DNA from: Allofournierella massiliensis
GTDB taxonomy: Bacteria > Bacillota > Clostridia > Oscillospirales > Ruminococcaceae
Direction of reading: 5' to 3'
Assembly: GCF_021531255.1 (NCBI RefSeq)
Contig: NZ_JAFBIO010000003.1
Location: 62,001-126,000, forward strand
Length of the DNA: 64,000 bases
Shown: piece by piece, positions 52,726 through 61,172 of the stretch
Layout of the letters: every line of letters begins with the position of its first letter
How positions within the stretch are numbered: the first letter of the stretch is position 1
Made by a program: the position numbers and the translations under genes
Notes under the pieces: generated by a model
What the model was told of the DNA's origin: nothing
Database searches by the model: none
What the model saw: only the letters and a program-made list of their open reading frames with translations

Positions 52726-53877
52726 TCAGCCCAGCCGTTCGGCAAAGGCCTCCAGCAGGGTGGAAGCCTGGCCAAAATCGGTCATTTCCTGGTCGGCGCC
52801 GATCACCAGGCTGGGGATGCCCTGCCGGTCCAGCTCGGCTTTCAGGGCGGGCCACTCCATCTCTTCCACATCGCAGAACTGCTGCAGCACCAGCACCAGC
52901 CCCCGGGAACCGCTCTCCCGTACCAGCCTGACCAGATGCCGGGGACGGAGCGCAGGGTCCGGGTCATAAAGCAAGGGGTCGGCGCTCTGGGCGCAAAAGC
53001 GCATGGCCAGGGCCAGCAGCGGGTCCTCGTCCTGGGGGGCGTCCACCCGGAAGGAGCGGCTTTCCTGGGCCAGATCGTCGGCGGCGATGGTGAAGCCGGC
53101 CCCTTCAAAGGCCCGCAGCAGGGCGGGGCTGTCGCAGAGAATGCCGCTTACCGTTAGGGGCAGCTTGGGGGGCTGGTCAGGCAGGGCTTCCAGCTGTCGG
53201 TTCAGCCGGGTGAGCCGGGGCAGGTATTCCTCCACCGGCGCAAAGAGGGCCGCTTTCAGCACTTGGCACCGGGTAAGGGGAGGGATCAGGCCGCCCCTCC
53301 ACCCGGCCAGGGCCACGAATCGCCGCCGGGCCGCCCGGCTGGCGTTGTACACCTCCAGGCTGTTCTGCAGGGCCTGGGGGTCGAGGGGGCGGCCCCCCAG
53401 TTCTTCCAGCCGGCGGGCCAGCCCTTCCAACTGGCTGCGGAAATAGGTGAGGGCGTATACCTCCTGGCGCTGCTGGGGGCAGGCCAGAGGCAGGAAGGGC
53501 AGCCCGGGCAGGGCCGCCGCCCAGTTCTGGGAAAGGGGGCGAAGGGTATCGCACAGAAGGGTGCCGGTCACGGCGCAGAGCCCCCGCAGGCTGCCCCGCA
53601 GGGCCAGTTCCAGGCTGGTGCGGGCCAGGGAGCAGTAAAAGGGCGGGAAATACCCGGCGCTGAGGGAGCAGGAAAGCCCCCCGGTGCCCCAAAGCCCGAA
53701 GGGCCGCATTCCCATGGCGTGGATGAGCTCTTCCGGGGCGAAATAGGGCAGGCAGCCCACCGCTTTTTCTCCCCGGGCCAGGGCGGCTTCCAGCTGAGCC
53801 CTGGGGTTATCGGCCGTTTGGGCGAACCAGTCCAGCAGGGGCTGCATCTCCTCCGGCTTTTCCAAAGTGGGGGTCAT
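52726..53877 (-). CDS. 2-hydroxyacyl-CoA dehydratase family subunit (HgdB/BcrC-like), second of a pair
   Basis: 383 residues. Typical landmarks: VGCLPYFAPEELIHAMGMRPF near residue 40, YCSLARTSLELAL, VTGTLLCDTLRPLSQNW and the C-terminal LQQFCDVEEMEWPALKAELDRQGIPSLVIGADQEM. Cysteines in the first, second and last of these are the usual cluster ligands. Family members carry a 4Fe-4S or double-cubane cluster and catalyse radical dehydrations or low-potential reductions, normally with an ATPase activator, which is not encoded here. It overlaps its partner by four bases. The substrate is unknown. Confidence 0.88.
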   Translation of the reverse strand: MTPTLEKPEEMQPLLDWFAQTADNPRAQLEAALARGEKAVGCLPYFAPEELIHAMGMRPFGLWGTGGLSCSLSAGYFPPFYCSLARTSLELALRGSLRGLCAVTGTLLCDTLRPLSQNWAAALPGLPFLPLACPQQRQEVYALTYFRSQLEGLARRLEELGGRPLDPQALQNSLEVYNASRAARRRFVALAGWRGGLIPPLTRCQVLKAALFAPVEEYLPRLTRLNRQLEALPDQPPKLPLTVSGILCDSPALLRAFEGAGFTIAADDLAQESRSFRVDAPQDEDPLLALAMRFCAQSADPLLYDPDPALRPRHLVRLVRESGSRGLVLVLQQFCDVEEMEWPALKAELDRQGIPSLVIGADQEMTDFGQASTLLEAFAERLG

Positions 53878-55070
53878 GCGCCCGCCTCCTTTCCTTTTTC
53901 CAGCATTTCCAGAAGCCCCTGCACCCGGGTGGCATACTGAGCCCCGGCAAAACCGCCCGGGTCGGCCTGGTCCCCGTCAAAGCTCACCACGGCCCAGCCC
54001 TCCCCCGCAAGGCCCCGGCCCAGCTGGGGCAGCACCCCGCTCCAGGGCCGGCAGCTCCGGTTCAAATGCATGAGGATGCCGTCCACCCCTCTCTCACGGC
54101 AGAGCCGGGCCCGGTCGGCCAGCCCCTTGGCCAGGGTGGAGCCGTTGATGGTGCCGCAGTAGGCCCTCAGAAGCCCGTCCAGGTCCTGGTAGACAAACCC
54201 CAGGGAGGGGGTGATGGTGTCGGCGGTGATCCGGATATTGGCCTGCCGCAGCGGGGCCAGCACCTGCCGCAGATGGGGCCAGCAGGGGGTGCCCTCCAGC
54301 ATCAGCCGGGCCCGGGCCGGCCTTTCGGCCTGGGGCAGGGCTGCCAGTTCCCGGCCCAGCTCCCGGAGCAGGCCGGCGGTGCGGGGATCGCAGCGCCGGC
54401 TCACCAGCACTGGCATATAGTCGAACAACTCCATCCCGTCCCAGGGGCAAAGGGGGTCTTTCAGCAGTTCCCCCACCTCCTGCCAGGCAAGGGCCGAGTC
54501 CACCGCGCCCCGACAGGCCCGGGAAAAGGCCTCTTCCTGCCAGGGCCGCCCCACAAAGGCCGACAGCCGGCGGGTCAGGGTGGAAAACTGGGCCCGCAGG
54601 TAGCCGATCAGTTCCCCGTCCGGCTCATTTTGGGCGGTGTAGGGGATATCCAGAAGAAAGAGGGGGATATCCAGGGTGCGGGCCAGGTTCTGGTACCACT
54701 GGAGCATGTTGCAGCAGATGTTGTTGCAGCAGAGCAGAAAATCCGGCAGGGGGATGCGGGACCCGCCCTCCTGGCAGCCGGCCGCCAGAGCCAGCCCGAT
54801 GCGGGAATAGCTGCACAGATCGGCGCAGAAGCCCAGACCGTCCGCCGCACTGCAGAGCGGGCCGCCCTGCCCAGCCGAGGCGAGGGCCGCGGCCTGACTT
54901 TCCGGGCAGCAGGTGACAAGGCCCAGGGCGGCGGGGATCTCGGCGGGGAATTTGGTGCTCATCCAGCCCACCGGTTCGCCCCGATCCTTGGCGGCCCAGG
55001 CCAGGCGGCTGCTCTCGGCGCCGAAATCCAGCAATTTCTGCCGGGCCGGGAGAGAAAAAGAATCCATCAT
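53874..55070 (-). CDS. 2-hydroxyacyl-CoA dehydratase family subunit, first of a pair
   Basis: 398 residues (ATG 55070; ATG 55067 fits the GAGG ribosome binding site slightly better). Landmarks are WMSTKFPAEIPAALGLVTCCPES, LCSYSRIGLALAAG and the cysteine-rich DFLLCCNNICCNMLQWYQNL, where many relatives have a single cysteine. The two subunits probably form a heterodimer sharing iron-sulfur chemistry. They lie downstream of thiW in the same direction, with a plausible weak terminator between. Their role in or near thiamine metabolism is only suggested by this position. Confidence 0.86.
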   Translation of the reverse strand: MMDSFSLPARQKLLDFGAESSRLAWAAKDRGEPVGWMSTKFPAEIPAALGLVTCCPESQAAALASAGQGGPLCSAADGLGFCADLCSYSRIGLALAAGCQEGGSRIPLPDFLLCCNNICCNMLQWYQNLARTLDIPLFLLDIPYTAQNEPDGELIGYLRAQFSTLTRRLSAFVGRPWQEEAFSRACRGAVDSALAWQEVGELLKDPLCPWDGMELFDYMPVLVSRRCDPRTAGLLRELGRELAALPQAERPARARLMLEGTPCWPHLRQVLAPLRQANIRITADTITPSLGFVYQDLDGLLRAYCGTINGSTLAKGLADRARLCRERGVDGILMHLNRSCRPWSGVLPQLGRGLAGEGWAVVSFDGDQADPGGFAGAQYATRVQGLLEMLEKGKEAGA

Positions 55071-55150
55071 GATACCTCACAAGGGCCGCCGGGAAAAAGG
55101 GCGGCCGGGGAAAGGGGAGGGGCAAAAGCAAAGCCCCGGTTTTTGGCGAC

Positions 55151-55192
55151 AAAAAAGCAGGGGCCCGCCCCCTGGGGGGGGCAAGCCTCTGC
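55151..55192 (-). terminator. Possible imperfect terminator between thiW and the dehydratase genes
   Basis: Minus strand: GCAG-GGC-GCCCCC / GGGGGC-GCC-CTGC with small internal loops, then TTTTTT. The stem is interrupted, so partial read-through into the dehydratase pair is possible. A second hairpin (GGCCGCC / GGCGGCC) follows before the next ribosome binding site. Confidence 0.55.
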
Positions 55193-55199
55193 CAAAGTT

Positions 55200-55709
55200 T
55201 TATTTTTCGCTGATGGAGCGCATCTCCTTCAGAGCGCCGGTGCGTTCCAGGGCAAAGAGAAAGACACCGCCGATGATGGAGCCGCAGACGGCGGTGGTGA
55301 GGAAGGGCACCAGATAGGTAAACATGGCGCATTCCTGGCCCATAATCAGGGTAGCGATGGGCCAGGCGCTGATGGTGGCCAGAATGCCGGTGCCGAAGCA
55401 CTCACCCAGGCAGGCGGCCCAGAGCTTTTTGCACTGGCGGTAGAACAGCCCGGCCATCAAAGCGCCGAAGATGCTGCCGGGGAAGGCGAACAGGGTGCCC
55501 AGGCCCATCAGGTTGCGCAGCAGGCTGATCACAAAGCCCACGCCCACCGCGTAGCCGGGGCCCAGCAGAACCGCGCCCACCACGTTCACGATGCTCTGCA
55601 TGGGGCAGCAGCGGGAAGCAAAGACCGGGATCGAAAAGGTGCTGCCCACAACGCCCAGGGCGCAGAGCAGGCCGCAAAGGGCCAGTTTCTTGATCTGAGA
55701 ATGGTTCAT
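55200..55709 (-). CDS. thiW: ThiW-type ECF transporter S-component (thiamine-precursor uptake)
   Basis: 169 residues and about five membrane helices. ALCGLLCALGVVGSTFSIPVFASRCCPMQSIVNVVGAVLLGPGYA-like N-terminal half and LGTLFAFPGSIFGALMAGLFY match ThiW, the S-component proposed to take up the thiazole precursor HET. It depends on the EcfAA'T module encoded elsewhere. AAAAGAGGTATTTTTT precedes the ATG. Its leader has a canonical TPP riboswitch and a second TPP-like fold. Confidence 0.9.
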   Translation of the reverse strand: MNHSQIKKLALCGLLCALGVVGSTFSIPVFASRCCPMQSIVNVVGAVLLGPGYAVGVGFVISLLRNLMGLGTLFAFPGSIFGALMAGLFYRQCKKLWAACLGECFGTGILATISAWPIATLIMGQECAMFTYLVPFLTTAVCGSIIGGVFLFALERTGALKEMRSISEK

Positions 55710-55867
55710 AAAAAATACCTCTTTTCCATCATTCGGGGGGCGGCAGGGCCGCCCGGCAAACTGCTGTAAAGAGGGGGACAGGCCGACTGAAAAGACAAAG
55801 AAATCCCGCGGCGCGCCCTCCTTTTACAGGGGCTCACCCGGCAGAAAGCCCGGCGGGGCAGGGCAGG

Positions 55868-55947
55868 GCCCTTTCCCCGGCATCTGCCGGCCGGTCGAAG
55901 CTTGCTGGCTTCCTCTCAGGCCGGAACACGGCCTCCCATCGCAGGGC
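55868..55947 (-). promoter_or_regulatory. Divergent TPP-like RNA element in the thiW leader
   Basis: On the minus strand it keeps the thi-box 5' half: hairpin GGCC-GTGTTCC-GGCC, CTGAGAGG (TCTCAG on plus at 55914-55919), P3a-like GAAGC-CAGCAA-GCTTC and CGACC. A P5-like hairpin CCGGC-AGAT-GCCGG (55877-55890) follows. GCCCT (55943-55947) can pair with AGGGC (55868-55872) as P1. It lacks the CTGATC and GATAATG segments that contact TPP. Same context as the upstream canonical copy (CTGAGAGGAA...TTCGACC shared), so probably a diverged duplicate, with altered or lost ligand binding. Confidence 0.5.
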
Positions 55948-56115
55948 GCGGGCAAAACACCGCGCCTCTTTGTCAGGCATCCGGCCGGGTCATAGGGCGC
56001 TCCCCCTCGGCCCGCTGCGGGAATATCCCCCCGCCGCCGGACAGCTGTCCGTTCTTTTTTGTGAAACCTCCTCCTCGCTCATCTTTCAAAAATTCTGTTC
56101 CCGCGCCCGAAGAAA

Positions 56116-56143
56116 ACAAAAAGGGCGCCCAAACAGGCGCCCC
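56116..56143 (-). terminator. Expression-platform terminator of the first thiW TPP riboswitch
   Basis: Minus strand: GGGCGCC / GGCGCCC stem with a TGTTT loop, then TTTTTG. It sits 16 bases after the canonical aptamer. Confidence 0.85.
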
Positions 56144-56159
56144 GCTGATGAATCCCATC

Positions 56160-56252
56160 CATCCAGAACCCTACGCCGGCATTATCCGGATCAGGTGATG
56201 CGGGTCGAAACCGCGAAAGAGCGGTTTCCTCTCAGCCAGGGCTCCCCGTCTG
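56160..56252 (-). promoter_or_regulatory. TPP riboswitch upstream of thiW
   Basis: Minus strand order: GGGGAGCC-CT-GGCTGAGAGG, the P3a hairpin AAACCGC-TCTTT-CGCGGTTT, CGACCC, CACCTGATCCGGATAATGCCGGCGTAGGG. All conserved TPP-binding segments are intact. It is followed by a terminator, so high TPP should shut off thiW. Confidence 0.96.
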
Positions 56253-56267
56253 TAAAGAACGGCTTTT

Positions 56268-56296
56268 ATTATACTCGCCCCCATCCCCTTTGTAAA
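56268..56296 (-). promoter_or_regulatory. thiW operon promoter
   Basis: On the minus strand: TTTACA, a 17-base spacer and TATAAT, just upstream of the riboswitch. Confidence 0.75.
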
Positions 56297-56397
56297 GGGG
56301 CGGGGAGGCCTGACAAGGCAATACGGCTGAAAATGTAGAGTTGCACTATACAAACCGGCAAAAAGCGAGAAATTTTTTGGGTATTATACAAAATATC

Positions 56398-56426
56398 TTG
56401 CAAAAGCGGCCCATTCCTGCTAATAT
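56398..56426 (+). promoter_or_regulatory. Promoter for the MinD-like gene
   Basis: TTGCAA (56398-56403), a 17-base spacer and TAATAT (56421-56426). Confidence 0.5.
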
Positions 56427-56472
56427 GATAATTGGTTATAGTGTCCTTTGGCAGAGGGAGCGGCGGTCGAAC

Positions 56473-57228
56473 ATGAGGGTGGAATCAAAGATCTGGATGA
56501 TCGCTTCCGGCAAAGGCGGTACGGGAAAGAGCACGGTGGCGGTGCTGCTGGGCGGCCGGCTGGCGGCCCAGGGCAAGAAGGTTTTGCTGATCGAACTGGA
56601 CAGCGGCCTTCGCAGTGTGGACATCATTGCGGGTGTCTACGGCAAAACCGTGTATGATATAGAGGATGTGCTGGCCGGCCGCTGTGAGGGCAGCAAGGCC
56701 GTGGTGGAAAGCCCCCTGTACCCGGGGCTCAGCGTCATCTCCGCGCCCTATGAGGGGGGTGTGGTCCGGCCCGAAGCGCTCAAGGTGCTTGTGGACCGTA
56801 TGACCGATTATTTTGATTATCTTTTGCTGGACACCGCTGCCGGCATGGGCGACGCCTTTCTGGCGGCCGCCTCGGTGAGCGGCGGGGCCCTTCTGGTGCA
56901 GACGCCCGACCCGGTGGCTTTGCGGGACGGGCGGATCGTATCCGATGCGTTGTATGAGGGCGGTATGCGGCAGATCCGCCTGGTGGTCAACCGGCTCACC
57001 GGCTATTCCTTCCGGGGCGGCGCGGTGCGGGACCTGGATGAGTGCATCGATACGGTGGGCGCCCAGCTGATCGCCGTCATCCCGGAAAGCCGCCAGATCC
57101 AGCAGGCGGCCGCCGGCTCGACGGCCCTGCCCGAGGGCAACCTGGCCTTTACCGCCCTGGATCGCCTGGCCCAGCGGCTGGAAGGCAAGCGGGTTCCCCT
57201 GGCCGTGCCCCGCGCCGGCATTGGCTGA
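56473..57228 (+). CDS. MinD/ParA-type P-loop ATPase
   Basis: 251 residues from ATG 56473. Deviant Walker A ASGKGGTGKST near residue 9, the Walker A' strand LIELDSGLRSVDIIAG and Walker B YLLLDTAAGMGD are as in MinD. No minC, minE or rodA is adjacent, although in Clostridia minD commonly follows mrdA and precedes mgsA. The lost neighbours and the 8 kb block between mrdA and this gene suggest a rearranged min cluster. It could be the sole division-site ATPase or a different ParA-like partner. mgsA follows in the same direction. Confidence 0.82.
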   Translation: MRVESKIWMIASGKGGTGKSTVAVLLGGRLAAQGKKVLLIELDSGLRSVDIIAGVYGKTVYDIEDVLAGRCEGSKAVVESPLYPGLSVISAPYEGGVVRPEALKVLVDRMTDYFDYLLLDTAAGMGDAFLAAASVSGGALLVQTPDPVALRDGRIVSDALYEGGMRQIRLVVNRLTGYSFRGGAVRDLDECIDTVGAQLIAVIPESRQIQQAAAGSTALPEGNLAFTALDRLAQRLEGKRVPLAVPRAGIG

Positions 57229-57288
57229 ATGGCCGAACTATGGCGCACAAGCGCAACGAATTTAGTGAAAGACGGGAGTGTGTAAGAG

Positions 57289-57693
57289 ATGAATATTGCA
57301 CTGATCGCCCATGATTCCAAAAAAGAGCTGATGGTACAGTTCTGTATTGCATATTGTCGGGTGCTCAGCCAGCATACCCTGGTTGCCACCGGCACCACGG
57401 GCAAGCTGGTGAGCGAGGCCACCGGCCTGCCCATCCAGCGGTTCTTGTCCGGCACACATGGGGGCGACCAGCAGATCGCGGCCCGCATCGCCTGCAACGA
57501 GATCGACCTGCTGCTCTTTTTCCGTGATCCCATCAACGCCAAGCCCAGCGAGCCCAACGAGATGAACCTGCTGCGGCTGTGCGATGTGCATAATATCCCC
57601 ATTGCCACCAACATTGCCACCGCCGAGGTGCTCATCCACGGCCTGGATCGGGGCGATCTGGATTGGCGCACCATCCTGAATCCTCAGGGGTAA
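57289..57693 (+). CDS. mgsA: Methylglyoxal synthase
   Basis: Converts dihydroxyacetone phosphate to methylglyoxal, a phosphate-releasing bypass of lower glycolysis. 134 residues. [15 protein letters not shown] near the start, the phosphate-binding TGTTGKLV, the [14 protein letters not shown] loop and LLFFRDP (with the catalytic Asp region) are the family signature. It is probably cotranscribed with the MinD-like gene. Confidence 0.95.
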   Translation: MNIALIAHDSKKELMVQFCIAYCRVLSQHTLVATGTTGKLVSEATGLPIQRFLSGTHGGDQQIAARIACNEIDLLLFFRDPINAKPSEPNEMNLLRLCDVHNIPIATNIATAEVLIHGLDRGDLDWRTILNPQG

Positions 57694-57769
57694 GAAAAAA
57701 CAGGAAACAGTCAAACGGGCTTCGCGCGCGGCGCGGGGCCCGTTATGCGTTTTGGGCGGGCGGCCGCCC

Positions 57770-57798
57770 TTGTCAACCCATGGGGAAAACGGTATAAT
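57770..57798 (+). promoter_or_regulatory. aspS promoter
   Basis: TTGTCA (57770-57775), a 17-base spacer and TATAAT (57793-57798). No T-box was recognised in the 77-base leader. Confidence 0.82.
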
Positions 57799-57874
57799 AA
57801 ACAATACGCTGAAAAAGCAAGAAATCTCAATCAGGCGGCCTTTTGCGGGCCCCTCAGGGAAAGAGGAACAAAGT

Positions 57875-59662
57875 ATGGAAACGATGGGAAATCTGCGCCG
57901 CACCCGTTATTGCGGCGAGGTGAGCCTGGCCGATGCGGGCAGCGAGCTGGTGGTGGCCGGCTCGGTGGCCAAAAGCCGGGATAAGGGCGGCATCATCTTC
58001 TGTGATCTGCGGGATACCACCGGTATTCTGCAGCTGGTGTTTGACGACGGCACCCCTGCCGAGGTGTTCAGCAAGGCCCAGAGCCTGCGCAGTGAATATG
58101 TGGTGATCGCCCGGGGCGTATTGCGGGAACGGGCCGCCAAGACCGACAAGATCGCCACCGGCGATGTGGAGCTGTATGTGAGCGAGCTGCGAGTGCTGAG
58201 CGAGGCCGAGACCCCTCCCTTCGAGATCCGGGATGAGGTGCAGGTGAAGGATGAGCTGCGGCTGAAGTACCGGTATCTGGACCTGCGCCGCCCGGTGATG
58301 CATCAGCCCCTGGTGCTGCGCAGCAAGATCTGCCAGATCGTGCGCAACTACTTCTGCGACAACCACTTCTGCGAGATCGAGACCCCCATGCTCATCAAGT
58401 CCACGCCGGAGGGCGCCCGGGACTATCTGGTGCCCAGCCGGGTGCAGCCGGGGCATTTCTACGCCCTGCCCCAGTCCCCCCAGCTGTACAAGCAGATCCT
58501 GATGCTTTCCGGCTTTGACCGGTATTTCCAGATCGCCCGCTGCTTCCGGGACGAGGACCTGCGGGCCGACCGTCAGCCCGAGTTCACCCAGATCGACGAA
58601 GAGATGAGCTTTGTCACCGAAGATGACATCATGACCCTGAACGAGGGCCTGCTGAAAAAGCTCTGGAAAGAGATGCTGGGTGTGGAGCTGACCACCCCCT
58701 TCCAGCGGATGCCCTGGGACGAGGCCATGGCCCGGTTCGGCAGCGACAAGCCGGATACCCGCTTCGGGCTGGAGATCCAGGATGTTTCCGGGGTTCTGGC
58801 GGGCAGCCAGTTTGCCCCCTTCAAGGGCGCCCTCTCGGCCGGCGGCAGTGTGCGGCTGATCAACTGCAAGGGCCTGGCCGACAAGCTCACCCGCAAGAAC
58901 ATCGACAAGCTGGTGGAGGTGGCCAAGACCTACGGCGCCAAGGGGCTGGCCTATACCCGCCTCACCGCCGACGGGGAGACCTCCAGCTTTGAAAAATTCC
59001 TCACCGAGGAGGAAAAGAGCGCCCTGCGCGCCGCCGCCGGCGCCGAGACCGGCGACGTGCTGCTGGTATGCAGCGACGCCAAGTGGCAGCGCTGCTGCAC
59101 CATCCTGGGCCAGGTGCGCCTGGAGGTGGGCCGCAAGTATGGCCTGATCGACGAGAACAAGTTCAATTTCCTGTGGGTCACCAACTTCCCCCTCTTTGAG
59201 TACAGTGAGGAGGAGGGCCGCTGGATGGCCATGCACCATCCCTTCACCATGCCCACCCCCGAGAGCATTCCTCTTCTGGAAAGCGACCCGGGCAAGTGCT
59301 ACGCCATTGCCTACGACATCGTGCTGAACGGCGTGGAGCTGGGCGGCGGTTCCATCCGGGTAAACGACCCCGACCTGCAGGATAAGATGTTCCATGCCCT
59401 GGGCTTCACCGAGGAGCGGGCCCGGGAGAGCTTCGGCTTTTTGATGGACGCTTATCGGTACGGCGCGCCCCCCCACGGCGGCATGGCCTACGGGCTGGAC
59501 CGGCTGGTGATGCTGATGCTCAAGAAGGATTCCATCCGGGACGTGATCGCATTCCCCAAGGTACAGAACGCCGGCGAGGTGATGAGCGGCTGCCCCGAAC
59601 AGGTGGACGAAAAGCAGCTGCGTGAGCTTTCCATCGCCTGCGTGGCCCCCGAAAAAGAATAA
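57875..59662 (+). CDS. aspS: Aspartyl-tRNA synthetase
   Basis: Class II synthetase, 595 residues from ATG 57875. N-terminal OB anticodon-binding domain (about 15-105), motif 1 region, motif 2 FRDEDLRADRQPEFTQ, a bacterial GAD insertion (about 300-420) and motif 3 GGMAYGLDRLVM. An upstream in-frame extension to 57752 would overlap the promoter and is rejected. GGAAAGAGGAACAAAG precedes the ATG. Confidence 0.96.
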   Translation: METMGNLRRTRYCGEVSLADAGSELVVAGSVAKSRDKGGIIFCDLRDTTGILQLVFDDGTPAEVFSKAQSLRSEYVVIARGVLRERAAKTDKIATGDVELYVSELRVLSEAETPPFEIRDEVQVKDELRLKYRYLDLRRPVMHQPLVLRSKICQIVRNYFCDNHFCEIETPMLIKSTPEGARDYLVPSRVQPGHFYALPQSPQLYKQILMLSGFDRYFQIARCFRDEDLRADRQPEFTQIDEEMSFVTEDDIMTLNEGLLKKLWKEMLGVELTTPFQRMPWDEAMARFGSDKPDTRFGLEIQDVSGVLAGSQFAPFKGALSAGGSVRLINCKGLADKLTRKNIDKLVEVAKTYGAKGLAYTRLTADGETSSFEKFLTEEEKSALRAAAGAETGDVLLVCSDAKWQRCCTILGQVRLEVGRKYGLIDENKFNFLWVTNFPLFEYSEEEGRWMAMHHPFTMPTPESIPLLESDPGKCYAIAYDIVLNGVELGGGSIRVNDPDLQDKMFHALGFTEERARESFGFLMDAYRYGAPPHGGMAYGLDRLVMLMLKKDSIRDVIAFPKVQNAGEVMSGCPEQVDEKQLRELSIACVAPEKE

Positions 59663-59682
59663 AGAAAGGATTTGCACAAAGC

Positions 59683-61083
59683 ATGAGCAACAAAAAAAGC
59701 TTGCAGAACAGGGATGGGTTCCGCAGCCGGTGGGGCTTTACCCTGGCGTGTATCGGTTCGGCCGTGGGTATGGGCAATATCTGGCGGTTCCCCATCATGG
59801 TGTCCCAGTATGGGGGCATGACCTTTTTGCTGCCCTATTTCCTCTTTGTGTTCCTTATCAGCTCCACCGGCGTGATCGAGGAATTTGCCCTGGGCCGCAC
59901 TGCCGGCGCCGGCCCCATCGGGGCCTTCGGCTACTGCACCGGCCAGCGCACCGGCAAGAAAAGGCCCGGCGAGATGGTGGGCTTTCTGCCGGTGGTGGGC
60001 TCCCTGATGCTGGCCATCGGCTATACCGTGGTGGTGGGCTGGATCTTCAAGTACACCTTCATGGCCCTCAGCGGAGGGCTGTACGGCCTGGGCGCCGATA
60101 TGAACGCCATTGTGGATACCTTCAACGCTGCCGCCCCCGGCTCGGACTCCCTGCCCCAGGCGGCGGGCATGATGGTGAGCGGCGGCCTGTTCAACGTAGG
60201 CAACAGCGCCTGGCAGATCGTGGGCCTGGTGGTGTCCCTGGCCATCATTGCCATGGGCATTGCCGGCGGCATCGAAAAGGCCAACAAGATCATGATGCCG
60301 GTGCTCTTCTTCCTGTTTGTGGTGCTGGGCGTGTACATCTTCTTTCTGCCCGGCTCCGGGGCAGGGTACTCCTACATCTTCCGGCTCAGCCCTGCCGGCC
60401 TGCTGGATTGGAAGGTATGGATCTTTGCCTTCGGGCAGGCCTTCTTCTCCCTTTCGGTGGCGGGCAACGGCTCGGTGATCTATGGCTCCTACCTGGGCAA
60501 GAACGAGGACCTGGTGGCCTCGGCCCGCAATGTGGCGGTTTTTGATACCATGGCCGCCCTGCTGGCCGCCTTCGTCATCATTCCCGCCATTGCAGCGGGC
60601 GGCGGCGATCTTTCCACCAGCGGCCCCGGCCTGATGTTCATCTACCTGGTGAATGTATTCAACGCCATGCCCGGCGGCCAGGTGGTGGGGATGGTCTTCT
60701 TCGTCTGCGTGCTGTTTGCGGGGGTCACCTCCCTCATCAACCTGTACGAGACCCCGGTGGCCGCCCTGCAGGAGCGGCTGGGCTTCAAGCGCCTGCCCGC
60801 CGTGGCCCTGATCGGGCTGCTGGGCTGCCTTGTCTCCCTGCTCATCCAGCCCTGGACCAGCCAGTGGATGGATATGGTCTCCATCTACATCTGCCCCTTG
60901 GGCGCCATGCTGGCGGGCATCATGTTCTTCTGGGTACTGCAGGAGGAAAAAGGCCGGGCGGCCGTCAACGAGGGCGCCCACAAGCCGGTGAGCGAGACCT
61001 TCTTTGTGCTGGGCCGCTTTGTCTATGTGCCTCTGGCCCTCATCGCCCTGATTGCGGGCGCGGTGCTGGGCGGCATCGGCTAA
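59683..61083 (+). CDS. SNF-family sodium-dependent (amino acid) transporter
   Basis: 466 residues and about eleven or twelve membrane helices. The first helix signature GSAVGMGNIWRFPIMV is the sodium/substrate site of the neurotransmitter:sodium symporter family. The substrate is probably an amino acid but cannot be set from sequence. AAAGAAAGG precedes ATG 59683, and aspS ends 20 bases earlier, so the two may share a transcript. A terminator follows. Confidence 0.92.
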   Translation: MSNKKSLQNRDGFRSRWGFTLACIGSAVGMGNIWRFPIMVSQYGGMTFLLPYFLFVFLISSTGVIEEFALGRTAGAGPIGAFGYCTGQRTGKKRPGEMVGFLPVVGSLMLAIGYTVVVGWIFKYTFMALSGGLYGLGADMNAIVDTFNAAAPGSDSLPQAAGMMVSGGLFNVGNSAWQIVGLVVSLAIIAMGIAGGIEKANKIMMPVLFFLFVVLGVYIFFLPGSGAGYSYIFRLSPAGLLDWKVWIFAFGQAFFSLSVAGNGSVIYGSYLGKNEDLVASARNVAVFDTMAALLAAFVIIPAIAAGGGDLSTSGPGLMFIYLVNVFNAMPGGQVVGMVFFVCVLFAGVTSLINLYETPVAALQERLGFKRLPAVALIGLLGCLVSLLIQPWTSQWMDMVSIYICPLGAMLAGIMFFWVLQEEKGRAAVNEGAHKPVSETFFVLGRFVYVPLALIALIAGAVLGGIG

Positions 61084-61125
61084 AAGTTTCCCTGCCGGAC
61101 GCAGCATCCCTTTTGCGGTTTTATT

Positions 61126-61158
61126 CCCGGCCCCGAAGTTTCGGGGCCGGGCTTTTTT
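61126..61158 (+). terminator. Intrinsic terminator after the SNF transporter
   Basis: CCCGGCCCCGAA / TTCGGGGCCGGG 12-bp stem with a GT loop, then CTTTTTT. Confidence 0.94.
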
Positions 61159-61172
61159 ATGCCACAGATTTT

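Noticed and set aside
55800-55970. Cobalamin, FMN or other known riboswitch in the thiW leader
   Set aside because: The conserved cores of those classes are absent. The segment aligns only with the thi-box half of a TPP aptamer, so it is reported as TPP-like.
55973-56158. A 61-codon minus-strand frame in the thiW leader
   Set aside because: It overlaps the riboswitch terminator, has no good ribosome binding site and gives a low-complexity product.
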